DNA of 64,000 nt from Diadema setosum (Eukaryota > Echinodermata > Echinoidea > Diadematoida > Diadematidae), in the NCBI GenBank assembly GCA_033980235.1, contig CM067077.1:3275972-3339971 (forward strand). Reading direction: 5' to 3'. Numbering within the stretch: the stretch's first letter is position 1; every line of letters begins with the position of its first letter. The translations under genes and the position numbers were made by a program. Below are positions 1-11,132 of this stretch, piece by piece. A model generated the notes under the pieces. It saw nothing but the letters and a program-made list of their open reading frames with translations, did no database searches and had not been told where the DNA came from.

Positions 1-482
1 CTTGATTAAAGGAACCCTATTTGAAGGAACACATGCAGCATCACGATTTCTCTGTAGTTTCTTTACTACATAAAAGATATGTTACAATGTAATACGAATT
101 CTGATTTATTATATCCTATTCCCTTGGTCATTCCTCCACAGAAAGTGACATACTCCATTCAAAATTATGTAACACAGAATTCTCTGGAGCATGATTATAT
201 AAAATTTGTGTTTAATTTTCAGATCAGATTTTTAAAGTGGAATTGATATCTATCATTCACAAGTGATATCCAACGAAGCAAGTTTGTGCAGATGGAAATA
301 GTTTGAGGAATACAACTTTAACAAAGCTATATCATGTATACATATTTCTTGGAAATTGACAAATTCATATCATTTGCGTAATGCATGCTCTGTATTTCAT
401 TTCACCCTTCTGTGGGATGGAAAGTAATTACAGTTGAAGTCAAGTGAATAAAGTGCATGAAAGTAAGCTTGAGATACTAGGT
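1..482. other. Flank downstream of the LRR gene
   Basis: No gene, RNA or repeat is recognised here. The stretch lies beyond the stop codon and polyadenylation signal of the minus-strand gene. It is AT-rich, and a second possible minus-strand AATAAA (TTTATT on the plus strand near 107-112) could serve as a distal signal. Confidence 0.4.
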
Positions 483-488
483 TTTATT
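483..488 (-). terminator. Polyadenylation signal AATAAA
   Basis: TTTATT on the plus strand reads AATAAA on the minus strand. It begins five bases after the TAA stop of the terminal exon at 494-496. If it is used, the 3' UTR is only a few tens of bases long. Its position right after the stop supports the terminal-exon call. Confidence 0.5.
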
Positions 489-493
489 GAAAC

Positions 494-853
494 TTACGAT
501 ACATGCTTGAGATGAGGGTAAGAGCTCAGAGATCTGATCAACTTCTTGGCTTCTTCATTGCCCACATACCCGTCCGTCACAGACAGCCTAGTTACTGTAG
601 ATGGTGCGAGTAAGGACTGGCGAAAATGATCGTCGCTTACAAACTTTGATATGTCACCCTTCACGTCGAGCTCCAAGTTGTGAGTATACAATGGCCACGC
701 ATTGTCTATGTATGAGGAAGAGCTTCCATGATATACGTAAACAGAGACCTTCTCCACATTGGGGCACAGGGAGACCACATTTAGCTGTTTGAGAAGTGAG
801 AGGGATTTGACATCTCCACCAAGATGAACGATAGGACTCCTCACAAAGCCACT
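494..853 (-). CDS. Terminal exon of an LRR (NLR-like) gene
   Basis: The frame is open from 853 to the TAA at 494-496 and encodes 119 residues. A good acceptor precedes it on the minus strand (TTTTCTTCAG, AG at 854-855), and the frame enters in phase 0 as SGFVRSPIVHLGGDVK. The phase matches every LRR exon upstream. Repeated LRR-like hydrophobic spacing is visible (LSLLKQLNVVSLCPNVEKV in the first half, STVTRLSVTD and LIRSLSSYPHLKHVS at the end). No start-codon context is seen, so this is an internal-to-terminal exon and not a small gene. Assignment to the same transcript as the LRR array is an inference from strand, phase and order. The exact receptor family is unknown because the N-terminal domains lie outside the window. 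Confidence 0.6.
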   Translation of the reverse strand, partial: SGFVRSPIVHLGGDVKSLSLLKQLNVVSLCPNVEKVSVYVYHGSSSSYIDNAWPLYTHNLELDVKGDISKFVSDDHFRQSLLAPSTVTRLSVTDGYVGNEEAKKLIRSLSSYPHLKHVS

Positions 854-3129
854 CTGAAGAAAAGTAAGGAAAAAAGATGAGAAGAATGGATGTGTTTACA
901 TGCACTCACTGCTGCTTTAGTCACAGGTCTCATAATGAGATGACAGTTAGAACGATTTTTTGAATTGTATACATTTGTAGTCGTAAATTTTGTCATTTCA
1001 AAGAAAATGTGAAGAAAACAATGTAAGCATTGCATACATCCCTAGCCTATTTATATATTCGAATCGTATCAATTCGATGCGACGCAAACAAAATTGCATG
1101 CTCCCATAAAACTTATGTCACAATTGTTTGTGTCTACACCTCGAACTAAAAATGACAAGAAATTACACCCCTTACCCACAGTGCTTAAATAGTCATTGGA
1201 ACACAAAGCAAATATACGGTCTATAAAAACATGTATATTATACAAAATGCCAGTTATCTTCACCATCCTAACAGTGATACATGTGGGTTGTATGAGAGGC
1301 ATCATCGATCATTATTTTCTCACTCTATCAATCCTGCTTTATTCTGTTTGGTCGCTCATCTATCAATGCAGTAGACATGCTTTGGTGTTATAACATCTTG
1401 TAAAAACGCACAAAGAAATACACAGATATGTTAATAATATATCACATTAAATTCAAGAGAGAACTTTATTTGGCTTGCTATATCTACATAACCCCTCCAC
1501 CTTTTTTCAGTAGGTCTAGATACTGTAGACATAAAGTGCCCAAATAACAACATTTTTCAGCTGCAGCCCAATGTCATTGAAATCTTACATTGTAACTAGG
1601 AAGAGTGTAGTATGACAAATAACTGACTACATAGTTTTTGCCTATCCTTGATAATTACCTGCAGATCAAATGAGATTCACAGAAAACGTTGGAGGAAGAC
1701 CTAACAGTGAACTGTTTATCATTTTTATAAAAGAAAAAGTATGAAAAGTATAAGTTATGAAAGTGGGGATACCACGTTACCAATCCTTCCCAACCTGACC
1801 TTCTCATTCCCTTATTGAGGAATTTCGCAAGTATATCCGCAAATGATCACGAAATGGGCACTCATGTTTCAAATACTATGAATAATAAATCATTCAGATC
1901 CACATAGAATTCTACAATGTGATAACACATGTATTTGCAAACTCTTTTGTTTTCAGCGCTGTGCTTGAATAGCAAAAAATGGAACATTCATACAATCAAT
2001 ACATCCTGCATTCCCCGTCATAAATACTTCTGTATGAAGTGCACATACAATCTTTCAAACACATATTTACGTATGTATTTAATGGGTAGTAATAGCCATT
2101 GAATTCCTTGTAATGACTGTCTGTTCCTGCTCTATATTCATCTCACCCTTTGCACACCAGCATTGTATGGATGGTGATCACAAAAGCGAAATGATTCCTT
2201 TCTTCCTCACTAATGACAGTATATTGCTTTCATCACAGAGTTTATATTTGTTAAAAGTCAAAGGTAAACACATCTATTTTCCTGATCTTTGTTAAGGCGC
2301 ATGGGAGCAGCATTGATATACGTAGATAAAGTCACGTTTTGGAAAAGTGCATGCAAGATTCTAGTTGTCGTTTTTAAGGAAGAAGAGAAAGAGAGAAAAT
2401 TCTAGAACGAACCTCATTTTCAGCTTTTTCCTTGTTGCTTCCAAGACGTGACATGGAAATCTGAAGTTCAAATTAAAGTAGCAGAATCATTGTTCTCACA
2501 TTAACAGCAATCAAATTAAAATACCGTCAGCTAAAGTATATAAATGTTGATTTTATCACAACCAGACAATCAAAATATCATAAACAGTGTTGCAATACCT
2601 GATAGATTGAGCAACAACTTTGTTTAGGGAAAAGGTGGAGATGGAGCAGGGAAAGGAAGAGACAAATAAGAGGAAAGAGAACGAGATATATGAACAGCTA
2701 CCGAGTGGGGTGGAAGGTTGACGAACATCTCCTTACATTACCATTGCAGTAGCAAAAACAAAATGAGGAAAAATAACATAATCAGGCAATAAGGAATAGC
2801 ATTGGCACTTGAATCTCATTATCTGAACCAATCATTCATATATGATATAAACATTAATTTAGACCACCACTTTAATTCATGCACTTTTACAGAAAACAGC
2901 TAACCTTCAAGTAAACTCAATACTAGATGCTGAAATACCATACGCTGAAGTATTCAAGTAGTAAAGACTATTACATTATACAACAAAGCACACATGAATA
3001 TCACTGCTGTATCAAACTAGCTTGAGTGGCCTTCTTGGCGATGGCTAAGTATGAATCTATTTCGCTATGCCCCTTCTTGGGAAAATCACAGAATCTAGCT
3101 TAGTAAACTATATCTTATTTTGATAATAC
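854..3129. other. Intron-like sequence, no gene seen
   Basis: This is AT-rich unique-looking sequence between the terminal exon and a retroelement relic. The open frames are short and lack codon structure. No exon with the array's splice pattern was found. Confidence 0.4.
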
Positions 3130-4100
3130 TCTCTTGCACCTATCAGTGTCGAAAGTGAAGTATGGTGGGCAGCAAATATACTTGCATGATTCTGTCAATA
3201 GTGCCAGGGTATTGTGTACAATTACTCAGACAAGACTAGACGCGCGTCTTTGTACTGATTTAGTAGCATTCAGTCCGTTGGGAAGCATTCAATCCTACAA
3301 ATACCTAGGTGTATACAATTACCAATGACCTGAGTTGGGGTGTACACACACAGAAAACCCAGGCAAAGGCCTCCAGAACCCTTGGTATCATTCGGAGAAC
3401 TCTAGGCAAATGTGACAAGAAGGTGAAAGTAGCCGCATACAACCAACTAGTCAGACCTCAGCTTGAGTACGCAACCTGCACCTAGAACCCACATACCCAG
3501 AAAGACAGCCAGATTTGAGAAAACATCCAGCGCCAAGCAGCAAGGTTCGTGTTCCATGATTACTCAAGGGAATCCAGTGTCACCCCTATGCTCTCTTCTC
3601 TCGGCTGGGATACACTACAGCATCGTCGCATCCTCCATCAAAGCGAGATGTTGTACAAGATCCACTATGGTTTTGTCAACATAGCCATGCCAGAAGAAAT
3701 TAGGATAGTACAAAATAACACAAGGAATCACAACCTGTCATATCTCCAACCATACTCCAGCGTCAACTGCCACCTCTACAGTTTTTACCCAAGAGCCATA
3801 AGAATTTGGAACACTCTCCCTGCCAAAGTAAACATCAGGTACTTTGATGACCTTTAGGAGTGCAGCCCTCCCTGTCATTAGACAGATGGCGCCGCACCCT
3901 ACTCTTAAGATGCTGTAATGAGAGGCACACCCGCACCGAGTACCTGCACCTGTATATAGATGCACCTGAGCTCACGTCACCACAGGCACATGCTATAGCA
4001 CACCGCACAGCACAGCCCTCTCCAGGACAGCGTCTTCGCTTTTGGGAGAGTACTCATTCAAAGTTCAATTCAATTCAATTCAATTCAATTTAATTCAATG
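3130..4100 (+). pseudogene. CR1/L2-like retrotransposon 3' end, decayed
   Basis: This is the broken C-terminal part of a non-LTR reverse transcriptase. Pieces in shifting plus frames show YKYLGV near 3297, then a block with LVRPQLEYATC spacing around 3450-3480, HDYSRESSVTPMLSSLGWD at about 3555-3610, and RAIRIWNTLPAK near 3790-3830. This is the order found in CR1/Jockey-type elements after the palm domain. At least three frame breaks or stops are present. The 3' end carries a short AATTC-type tandem repeat (4061-4098), as is common for 3' ends of this group. The upstream polymerase and endonuclease are missing, as expected for 5' truncation. The exact clade is not resolved. Confidence 0.75.
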
Positions 4101-4474
4101 TTTTATTTCATTTTTCGACAAAAAAGATATGAACATCACTTTTTTGATAACAGAAATCAAGGTGCGTAAAGTATAACACAAAAGAATGTATAAACAATGT
4201 ATATACAAAGTTCAAGGTTCAAGGTCTTTTAAATTGTGAACATCTTCACCCAGTAAATTATTGGTTCATGCAAAATTCAAAAGAACATTTAAGAGTGAGC
4301 AGGATAGTCATTTTCCTCCACAGTTGAAGTACAAGACAGTGAAGTAGAGGTGAGAGTGTGTTAGTTGATTTCTCCACTTTGAGACTTATGTTACTAAAAT
4401 AAATGAAACCATTGGTGTACATGATATGGTTTCTCTTCAACAGAAATGAGCAAAAAATCTTGTTAACAGTGTTT

Positions 4475-5072
4475 TGTCACCTCCGAAACAGTAATTCTTA
4501 GTTTTTATTAGATCTTTTATTAATCTCTAGAAAATTCTCGTTTCCTGTTGCCATATTACTATTTTCATCCAAAAGAGATTCCTGTCAATTGGACAGAATC
4601 AAACAAAATTGCTTTGTCTTCGAGAAATTATCAAATATAATATGCTTGTTGTTTCGGAGGTGACAATTGTTTCGGAGGTGACAAGTGTTAACGGAAAATT
4701 GTAAATTGCTCCGAAATGAAAACAACAGGCTATATTTCTACTACCTTCCTTCAGAGATAATGTGAGGGGATATGTTACATTTTTGCCAATGTAATGTATA
4801 ACCGATGTCAAGAATAAAAAAAAAAATCAAATACATAAATCTGTTGTCTCGGAGGTGACAGAAATGTTAACGGAAAAGTTACATAAATTTATAAATGCTC
4901 ACCAAAAAATGATAAACTATTTGAATTAAATAATCTTTGGATCAAAGTTAAGTCAGATTGATTACTATTCTGTTTTGATGGAAATTAGCAAAGTTGAATT
5001 TCATAATTGTGAACAAGAGCTAACTCAAAAGAGGGGTTAATTGTTAACGGAAAATGTCACCTCCGAAACATA
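4475..5072. repeat. Inverted-repeat element with TCGGAGGTGACA motifs
   Basis: The motif TTTCGGAGGTGACA or its reverse complement occurs five times: near 4475-4490 (inverted), 4650-4665, 4670-4683, 4845-4860 and 5056-5070 (inverted). Three copies lie close to TTAACGGAAAA. The outer copies face each other, so the stretch looks like a small non-autonomous DNA element or a decayed nest of them. It has no coding capacity. Confidence 0.45.
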
Positions 5073-6865
5073 AAGTTTGGACAATTTCAGTCTTTAAAGA
5101 AGACAAAGCAGAACCTGGTAAACATAATAGTTCTTAATGTTGGATACCTGTCTATCACAACAACAAAAATAATGAAAAGGAATAAACAATTTAATATGCT
5201 AGCTCTGACAAAAATACTATGTCAGAGTGAGTACACCAAAAGTGTTGGATTTCAAGCATGTAAGTGCCTGCCACATCTGAAAGAAAAAGAGAGGAAAGTT
5301 CATTAAGGTACCCAAGGTAGACACTATGGGTGGTAAGTTTATGAGAAAAAATAATGCATATCTGTCAGTGTATAAGAAAGTTATACACCAATTAGTGCAA
5401 ACACTGTGTTTTACACCACTGATTGTAAAAATGGCCAACCAGCAAATGATTTTAACTAGTATAGAATAGAGAATTGCAATCAATTGCAAGTTATGATCAA
5501 CTGCAGCATCCATAAGGAGAGAGATCAAACTAGGGAGAGAAGTTATACAGAAGACCATCTCTGACTCCACTTATTAAAAATTCCTCATAGAAGTAGAAAA
5601 CCTCTTAGAAGTAAAATGTGTTTCTGGGACTGGTTCCTGCATAGGCACAAGAACTGTTCTTTGCTTTTCGGCATTGATTTTTCCAAAATTAAGGTTTCAT
5701 TCAGAACCTACACATAATGATATTAAAGGGTATTAGTTTTAGATTGTTATATAGGCCTAGGTTGGTACATTTACAATGAACCTAGGTTTGTGTTTACAGT
5801 ATACCAGCGAGAAAAAGAAAAAATGTAGGTGTTAAAGGATTGTAGTTTTGGTTGAGATGGTGATTCAGCTTTTGACTTTTTGCAAGATAGAAACTACTCG
5901 ACATACTATTATCAAACAGGAGTTAAAATTCTATTTGATGAAAGTCAGATTTGGAAATATCCAAAAACAAAGTAAAGCAAAATGATCCATATACAAGAAA
6001 ATTCCCACATTTCATTAGGACCACTTTGTTTTGGGATATCTTAACCATCTCAAATTTGATTTTCGTCAAACAAAATTTACTTCCTCGTAATACAATAGTA
6101 TGTAGGCCTATGCTTTTGATAGTCATATAAGGGGAATCTCATTAATTGTTACAAAAAGTTGAAACATGCCTTGAAATCTTGTTCAGAAAATAAATAATGC
6201 CCCCAAATATCTCATTACATTTTAGTCATTTCATGGTTTACACGTGAATGAATCCACATTATTATGTCTGCATATGTTACTCCATGGTTTACAGAAGAGC
6301 CAGATACTGTATAAGGGGGAAAGATGATTGTACTGACTACTGTACTGACTACTGTCAAATGTACCCCTTGGAATTTGGTGCACTGGTATCCATGGAGGAA
6401 GGGTTGTCTGACCAGTGTTGTTTTTATTTCACCCATGGACTGGTGATATCTGCCTAATCTGTTTCCCTAATTATCCAGTTATTGGGTGTTGCCAGGCAAG
6501 TCCCAATAGATGGTGATGGACATTGGAAAGCAACTAATCACATGGGTAGAGGGTGGAGTTTGATTTTCACCGTGAGAAACTGTTTTTAGAAGTCTGTAGA
6601 AACCTTTGTTGGGAGAGGCTGTAGTGCAGTGGTGCGTGTATTAGTCTTAGCAAATGCAGACTCCTAATACGACCAACAAGGGTTTGTGCCTGCAAACTAC
6701 ATGCATGCAGCGATCTTGGCGGGATCCCGAATGAGGAATTATCGAGTAATTTGATTTTCATTGCGTTTGGTACACTAGTGAAGGTACTAACGATCCGCGT
6801 GATGTGGGCGTGTAGTTGGATGGATCGACACCGGATGCTCGCGTGTACTAGTAATGTGTTCCGTT
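5073..6865. other. Intron-like sequence, no gene seen
   Basis: The sequence is AT-rich with no recognisable domain, RNA gene or array-type exon. A 117-codon minus frame at 5217-5570 is hydrophobic and lacks family signatures, so it is not called. Short imperfect repeats occur, such as doubled ACTGACTACTGT near 6330-6355. Confidence 0.4.
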
Positions 6866-6881
6866 TGTGTATGTGTGTGTG

Positions 6882-6915
<34 letters not shown>
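6866..6915. repeat. (GT)n microsatellite
   Basis: A run of about 25 GT dinucleotides with a few interruptions. Open frames across it on both strands are low-complexity artefacts. Confidence 0.9.
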
Positions 6916-6916
<1 letters not shown>

Positions 6917-7054
6917 TTACGTTTACATGTATGTAGTGCTGGGATGTGGTTACAGTAACTGTGAGAGAGATGCAGTAGGTTGTTTCCTATTTCACTGGGA
7001 AAAAAGAAACTGGATGAAGTAGACTTAAATAACAAAAAATATATATATATAACT

Positions 7055-7645
7055 AGTAGTAGACCAGTTGGGAGTAGTCTAGTTGGCAGTAGACTAGTTG
7101 GCAGTAGATGAGTTGGCAGTAGACGAGTTGGGTGTAGACCAGTTGGGTGTAGACTAGTTGGGAGTAGACGAGTTGGGAGTAGACCACTTGGGTGTAGACG
7201 AATTGGGAGTAGACCAATTGGGAGTAGACGAGTTGGGAGTAGACCAATTGGGTGTAGACCAGTTGGGAGTAGACCAATTGGGAGGAGACCAGTTGGCAGT
7301 AGACCAGTTGGGAGTAGACTGACTGGTTATTAGACTAATTGACTATTAGACAATGAGTTGTAGACCAATTGGCTATTAGACAAAATGAGCTGTAGACTAT
7401 TTTATTCATAGACCTTATGATTAATAGACGAAATGGTCAATAGACATAATGGGTGTTAGACGAAATGTGACTTAGACAAATTGGACATTAGATAAAATGG
7501 CTAGTAGACGAAATGACAATTAGACTAATTGGCATATAGACAAAATGGTTGATAGACGAGTTGGTAGTAGACGAAGTGAGTTTAGACAAGATGGCATTAG
7601 ACTAGGTGGACAGTGGACAGGGTGGGTGTAGACGAGGTGCCAATT
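7055..7645. repeat. Degenerate 15-bp minisatellite
   Basis: The unit is close to AGTAGACCAGTTGGG. About 17 fairly regular copies occupy 7055-7310. They then grade into looser copies around a TAGAC core separated by AATGG-like spacers up to about 7645. The gradient from regular to degenerate suggests expansion from the left end. The minus frame reads as a VYSQL/VYTQL pentapeptide repeat, which simply reflects the 15-bp period. Confidence 0.85.
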
Positions 7646-8059
7646 TACCGCTGCACCTCCTTCGAAATCTTTAAGAAGAAGTTGCAGCGCATAAAGCTCC
7701 GATGAGTTTTTGTTTTGTTTTTAGCTGCACATACAAAATTGTAGAGGATTTTCAACTGCATACTGGGCATTCGGCACTGCATACTGGGCATTCGGCACTT
7801 GACAGGCATAAGGTACGATAATACGCCAGCGGCGGACTGTACCAGACGGAAAGAAGAAGAAGAAGAAGAAGAAGAAGAAGAGAAGAAGAAGTACTTGGAA
7901 AATGAATTTTGTTCATAAAGCTATAATAGATTATGTACATGTAAAAGTAACATTGCCAGTCCAGCTACAGTCACAAAAGATCCGACGAATATATCACTAC
8001 AGATGGATCTCACGGCCTGAAGCAAACCCGATTTCCTTGTAAAATTTCTTCGAACTTAC
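7646..8059. repeat. Spacer with (GAA)n microsatellite
   Basis: A (GAA)n tract lies at about 7851-7891. A 21-bp direct duplication around ACTGCATACTGGGCATTCGG occurs at 7756-7798. Nothing else is recognised before the donor site of the next minus-strand exon. Confidence 0.6.
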
Positions 8060-8167
8060 CTCGTTCCTAACATCTCGAACAGTAAGGGAACTCAGACATG
8101 GTAGATGTAAAACGGAGTGAAGAATACTAGCCGACATGGAAGCTCCGAGCAGTTCCATTCGCTGGAT
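8060..8167 (-). CDS. 108-nt phase-0 LRR exon
   Basis: On the minus strand the exon is bounded by an acceptor (CCTTAATTAG) and a consensus donor (GAG|GTAAGT). It encodes 36 residues beginning IQRMELLGAS and ending SSLTVRDVRNE, with no stop. The spacing SILHSVLHLPCLSSLTV fits one LRR of the same broad type as the array. Both ends are phase 0, so it joins the array exons upstream and the terminal exon at 853 without a frame change. It is too short to show up in simple open-reading-frame listings. The exon call rests on splice sites, phase and LRR pattern, and has not been confirmed by transcript data. Confidence 0.55.
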
Positions 8168-8400
8168 CTAATTAAGGATTAAAATCGATGTAGTGCTGAT
8201 CGTGTAAGAAGTTACTGCCAGTAAAATCTCGATTACATAATAGGAAAGTAATTTGGCACTTTGTGGTGCTTGATAATTCCACAGATGATACCTTACATTT
8301 TACTCATATTCTGGCATTTTCCTTTGCACTAGAAAAAAAAACCCAGTACAACTGAATAAGTCTTTAATATTTGTCTCATTTTATGTTTTATTCTAAAAAG

Positions 8401-8443
8401 CAGGGGAAGTGTTACGTTCGCCACAGTGGCTAATTGACTGGAG
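8401..8443 (-). pseudogene. Relic 5' end of an array LRR exon
   Basis: The minus strand shows the array acceptor (TCTGCAAAG) followed by codons for LQSISHCGERNTSPA, clearly related to the first 15 residues of array exons (LQSITHLCGPDISP). Homology then stops and the core SICTMPNLQTL half is missing. This looks like the eroded downstream edge of the array. Confidence 0.5.
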
Positions 8444-8866
8444 CTTTGCAGAAATATATGAGGAAGAAAAATGATAGTATGGGAAAAGATTAATATATCC
8501 TTTTGATTCCAACAGAAATGCACATATTTGGTTAGAGATTGCAAGAGGAGAGTACGAACATTTTTAACACTTAATTCTGGGGGCAGTGGGCTTTTAAGGC
8601 AAAAAAACAAAAACAAAAACAAACAAACAAACACACAATATGACCTGCTACCTCATCCAATTACGTCATTGTCTATGATACAACTGTTCTGAAAACAAGA
8701 AAAACGTTTGAAAGAAATGAGCTGAAGTAAATAAAAAAAAAAATGAGACAACCCTGCCTCTCATGCTGCTGCAGGACGAATGCAGAAAATTTCGTGAGAG
8801 TAGTGATAACAAACAATCATCTTTAGTGTCATTAGCTTCCCTTCATCCCTGAGAGTCAAATACATT
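8444..8866. other. Spacer, nothing recognised
   Basis: This sequence lies between the relic exon and the first recognisable array spacer. An A-rich CAAA/CAAAA tract sits at about 8605-8637. No gene is seen. Confidence 0.4.
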
Positions 8867-9087
8867 GCGTAGACTTTCCATCCCTTCATCATCTCATTTG
8901 CATTACGTGATCGTGTCCTATATCAACCTGTCATAAATGTAGAAAGGTGAAAAGTATAAACATAAAATACTATGCTAAAACTATGCAACATGGAAAGAAA
9001 CAAATTATTCTTTTTAGTCCAGCATGGCGAAAACATCGTTTAGTATCTCAATCATCTGTTTGTTTGTTTGTTTCTTTCTTTCTTTTT
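8867..9087. repeat. Partial array spacer
   Basis: Contains the landmark blocks TTGCATTACGTGATCGTG, CAACATGGAAAGAAACAAA and the TTTG microsatellite found in every unit. It is cut by the following insertion before TTGCAGGAAGG, which reappears at about 10909. Confidence 0.75.
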
Positions 9088-10853
9088 AGGTGATCCGAGT
9101 ATCTTCTCGGATCACCTTCTGTTTCTGTACGGATTCTTTCTTCTTCTTCTTCTTTTTCTTCTTTCTCCCCAAAAGTTGTGCATCGATTAGCTCAGAAAGT
9201 CCTCTTCCTATCAATTTCAAACTTATACCATATATGTATCGTCTCCCGAAGACGGCAATCGAACTAAAATCAAAGTGATCAGTCGACCGTGACGTCACTA
9301 TGACGTCATTATATGAAAACACATTCTCAATCATATCTCATTAATGGAATGGAATTTTTCAATGAAATTTACGTCACATATATTTCAAGTATGCGCATTC
9401 TACTCATATTCTCAAAATTCATATTTTCTCTTAAAACGTGCGCGTACGCGCGCGTTGAAATATTTGTATGCTCAAATCTAGCTCAAATTTTTTTTGGACA
9501 CGTTTCAGACCATTTGGAGCATTTTTTGAAAAATTGAAAAAATTGGACGGACGCGTACGCGCGCGCACATATACGCACGCACAGCTCATATGCAATGGAA
9601 ATTTCCCATTTTTTCACACTTATTGGATGCCTGAAATGTCAAGGAATATTTCTACCAAGTTTCAAGTCAATCCGACTCAATATGACGTCATACGGACCCG
9701 TCAAATTTGACATTCCGCGCGCGCGTCAATGGCGATATACAGTCCAACAATGCCAAAAAACCGCGAATTTTGAATCCGATTTTACTCGTCAGGATGGACG
9801 GTGACCCCCCATTTTCTTGACATATTCTGAAAGCTGATGAGTTGTACATGTCAATTCATGGGTTGGCGATGCTGGAAAAATGATTAAAAGATATCAAATT
9901 TCTTAATACAATTAAAAAAGTAAATTTTCAAAATGACGTCATCAAATTTCAAGTTCACTCGAGCGTATCTCATTTATCCTTTGCCAATTTTCACCCAGAT
10001 TTCAGTATGTTGTAGCTTATTAAATACTCTTTCATACATGTAATAACATCATTTTGATTGGATGACGGTATCACCTCGTAAAAATGGATTGAAAGTAATC
10101 TTGTCAAATTTGACCAGTTTACGTGTTATCTCTATGGGAGTGCAGTTTTTCTGGAAATGAAAATTGACATGACTGTCTTTTTCGAGCACTAGCTCACTTA
10201 TGCTTCGGTGAATTTCTCCCAGATTTTGATATGTTGTAGCTGAGACTTTGCGCTATCGTTAATGTGCCCTTTGTTTTTTCATACGATGTCGGGATCATGT
10301 CCAAAAACTTGGTTGAAATTAAAGCTTATCTTCGATGTATTGAGATATTCCTTTCTTTTTGCAACTTTCTTTACAATAACTCAAGAAAAACAAGCTCTAT
10401 CAGCCCAATATTTTGCACATGTTTAGTTCATGTCACGTACATTATTTCATAAAATAACAACTACTTGATCAGACGTCATCTTGGGTATGTAAATCAGGGT
10501 CAAAGGTCATAAATGTATCATCTTGTATCTTGGTGAATACATGTCCAATCTTTTTCATATTTTGCACACGTAACGACCATGTTACAAGGATAATTTCACA
10601 AAATAACCACTTTTTGCTCAGATGCCATCTTGTCTGTGCAAAGTTGGGTCAAAGGTCAAATATACTTCATTCTGTATCTTCGTTAGTGTATACGGAATTG
10701 TGTACCATAGATGGCAGGTCTGACTCCCTTTTCTAAATGAGAATCCAACCATCACACGGCCAATGTCCACTAAACACAGATGAAACCGGTATGGTCATGC
10801 CTATTGGGATCAGGAGACTCAAATCGTTGATTTACGAACAGATCGGATCACCT
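9088..10853. mobile_element. 1.77-kb non-autonomous element with AGGTGATCCGA ends
   Basis: This interrupts an array spacer between the TTTG tract and TTGCAGG. The left end AGGTGATCCGA (9088-9098) is matched by TCGGATCACCT at 10843-10853. The left end also has an adjacent hairpin partner at 9107-9117. Inside are four TGACGTCA-like palindromes (9289-9315 twice, about 9680, about 9934), alternating CG-rich runs (CGCGCG) and repeated GGTCAAAGGTCA stretches near 10497 and 10648. No transposase or polymerase is recognisable. About 35 bases after the right end (to about 10888) are of uncertain origin, so the boundary and target duplication are not secure. Confidence 0.5.
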
Positions 10854-10964
10854 AATTTGTCAGTCTTGACAAATTCCGAGTCTAGTTGTGTTGTTGTTGT
10901 TTTTTTATTGCAGGAAGGTTTACCATGCATTGAAAACCAAATGAAGCAAAGGAAATATATATAC

Positions 10965-11132
10965 CTTCGATCCTGCTGCCGATGTAACAAGGGCAAGAAA
11001 GAAATCGTCTGCTATCTTGACATGGTCAAGCTTTAACGTCTGAAGGTTTGGCATGGTGCAGATACTCTTGGCGTAAGCCTCTGATGCAGCAGGGGAGATG
11101 TCAGGTTCCTCCTGGTGTGTTATTGATTGAAG
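10965..11132 (-). CDS. LRR exon 1 (subfamily A, intact)
   Basis: 168 nt, 56 codons, acceptor TGCAAAG| and donor AAG|GTATAT on the minus strand. It encodes two 28-residue LRRs: LQSITHQEEPDIS followed by SEAYAKSICTMPNLQTL, KLDHVKIADDFFLALVTSAAGSK. LALVTS is shared with subfamily B although the rest is type A, which suggests conversion between the two. It is the last intact array exon before the tail exons. Confidence 0.75.

Noticed and set aside
5217..5570. A 117-codon hydrophobic minus frame as a membrane protein.
   Set aside because: Composition reflects AT-rich sequence. No start context, splice signals or family motif are visible.
7053..7277. A VYSQL/VYTQL repeat protein on the minus strand.
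   Set aside because: Pure translation of the 15-bp minisatellite, with no start context or flanking coding sequence.
7055..7645. Regular short repeats resembling a CRISPR array.
   Set aside because: The spacers are not unique or of constant length, and the genome is animal. It is a minisatellite.
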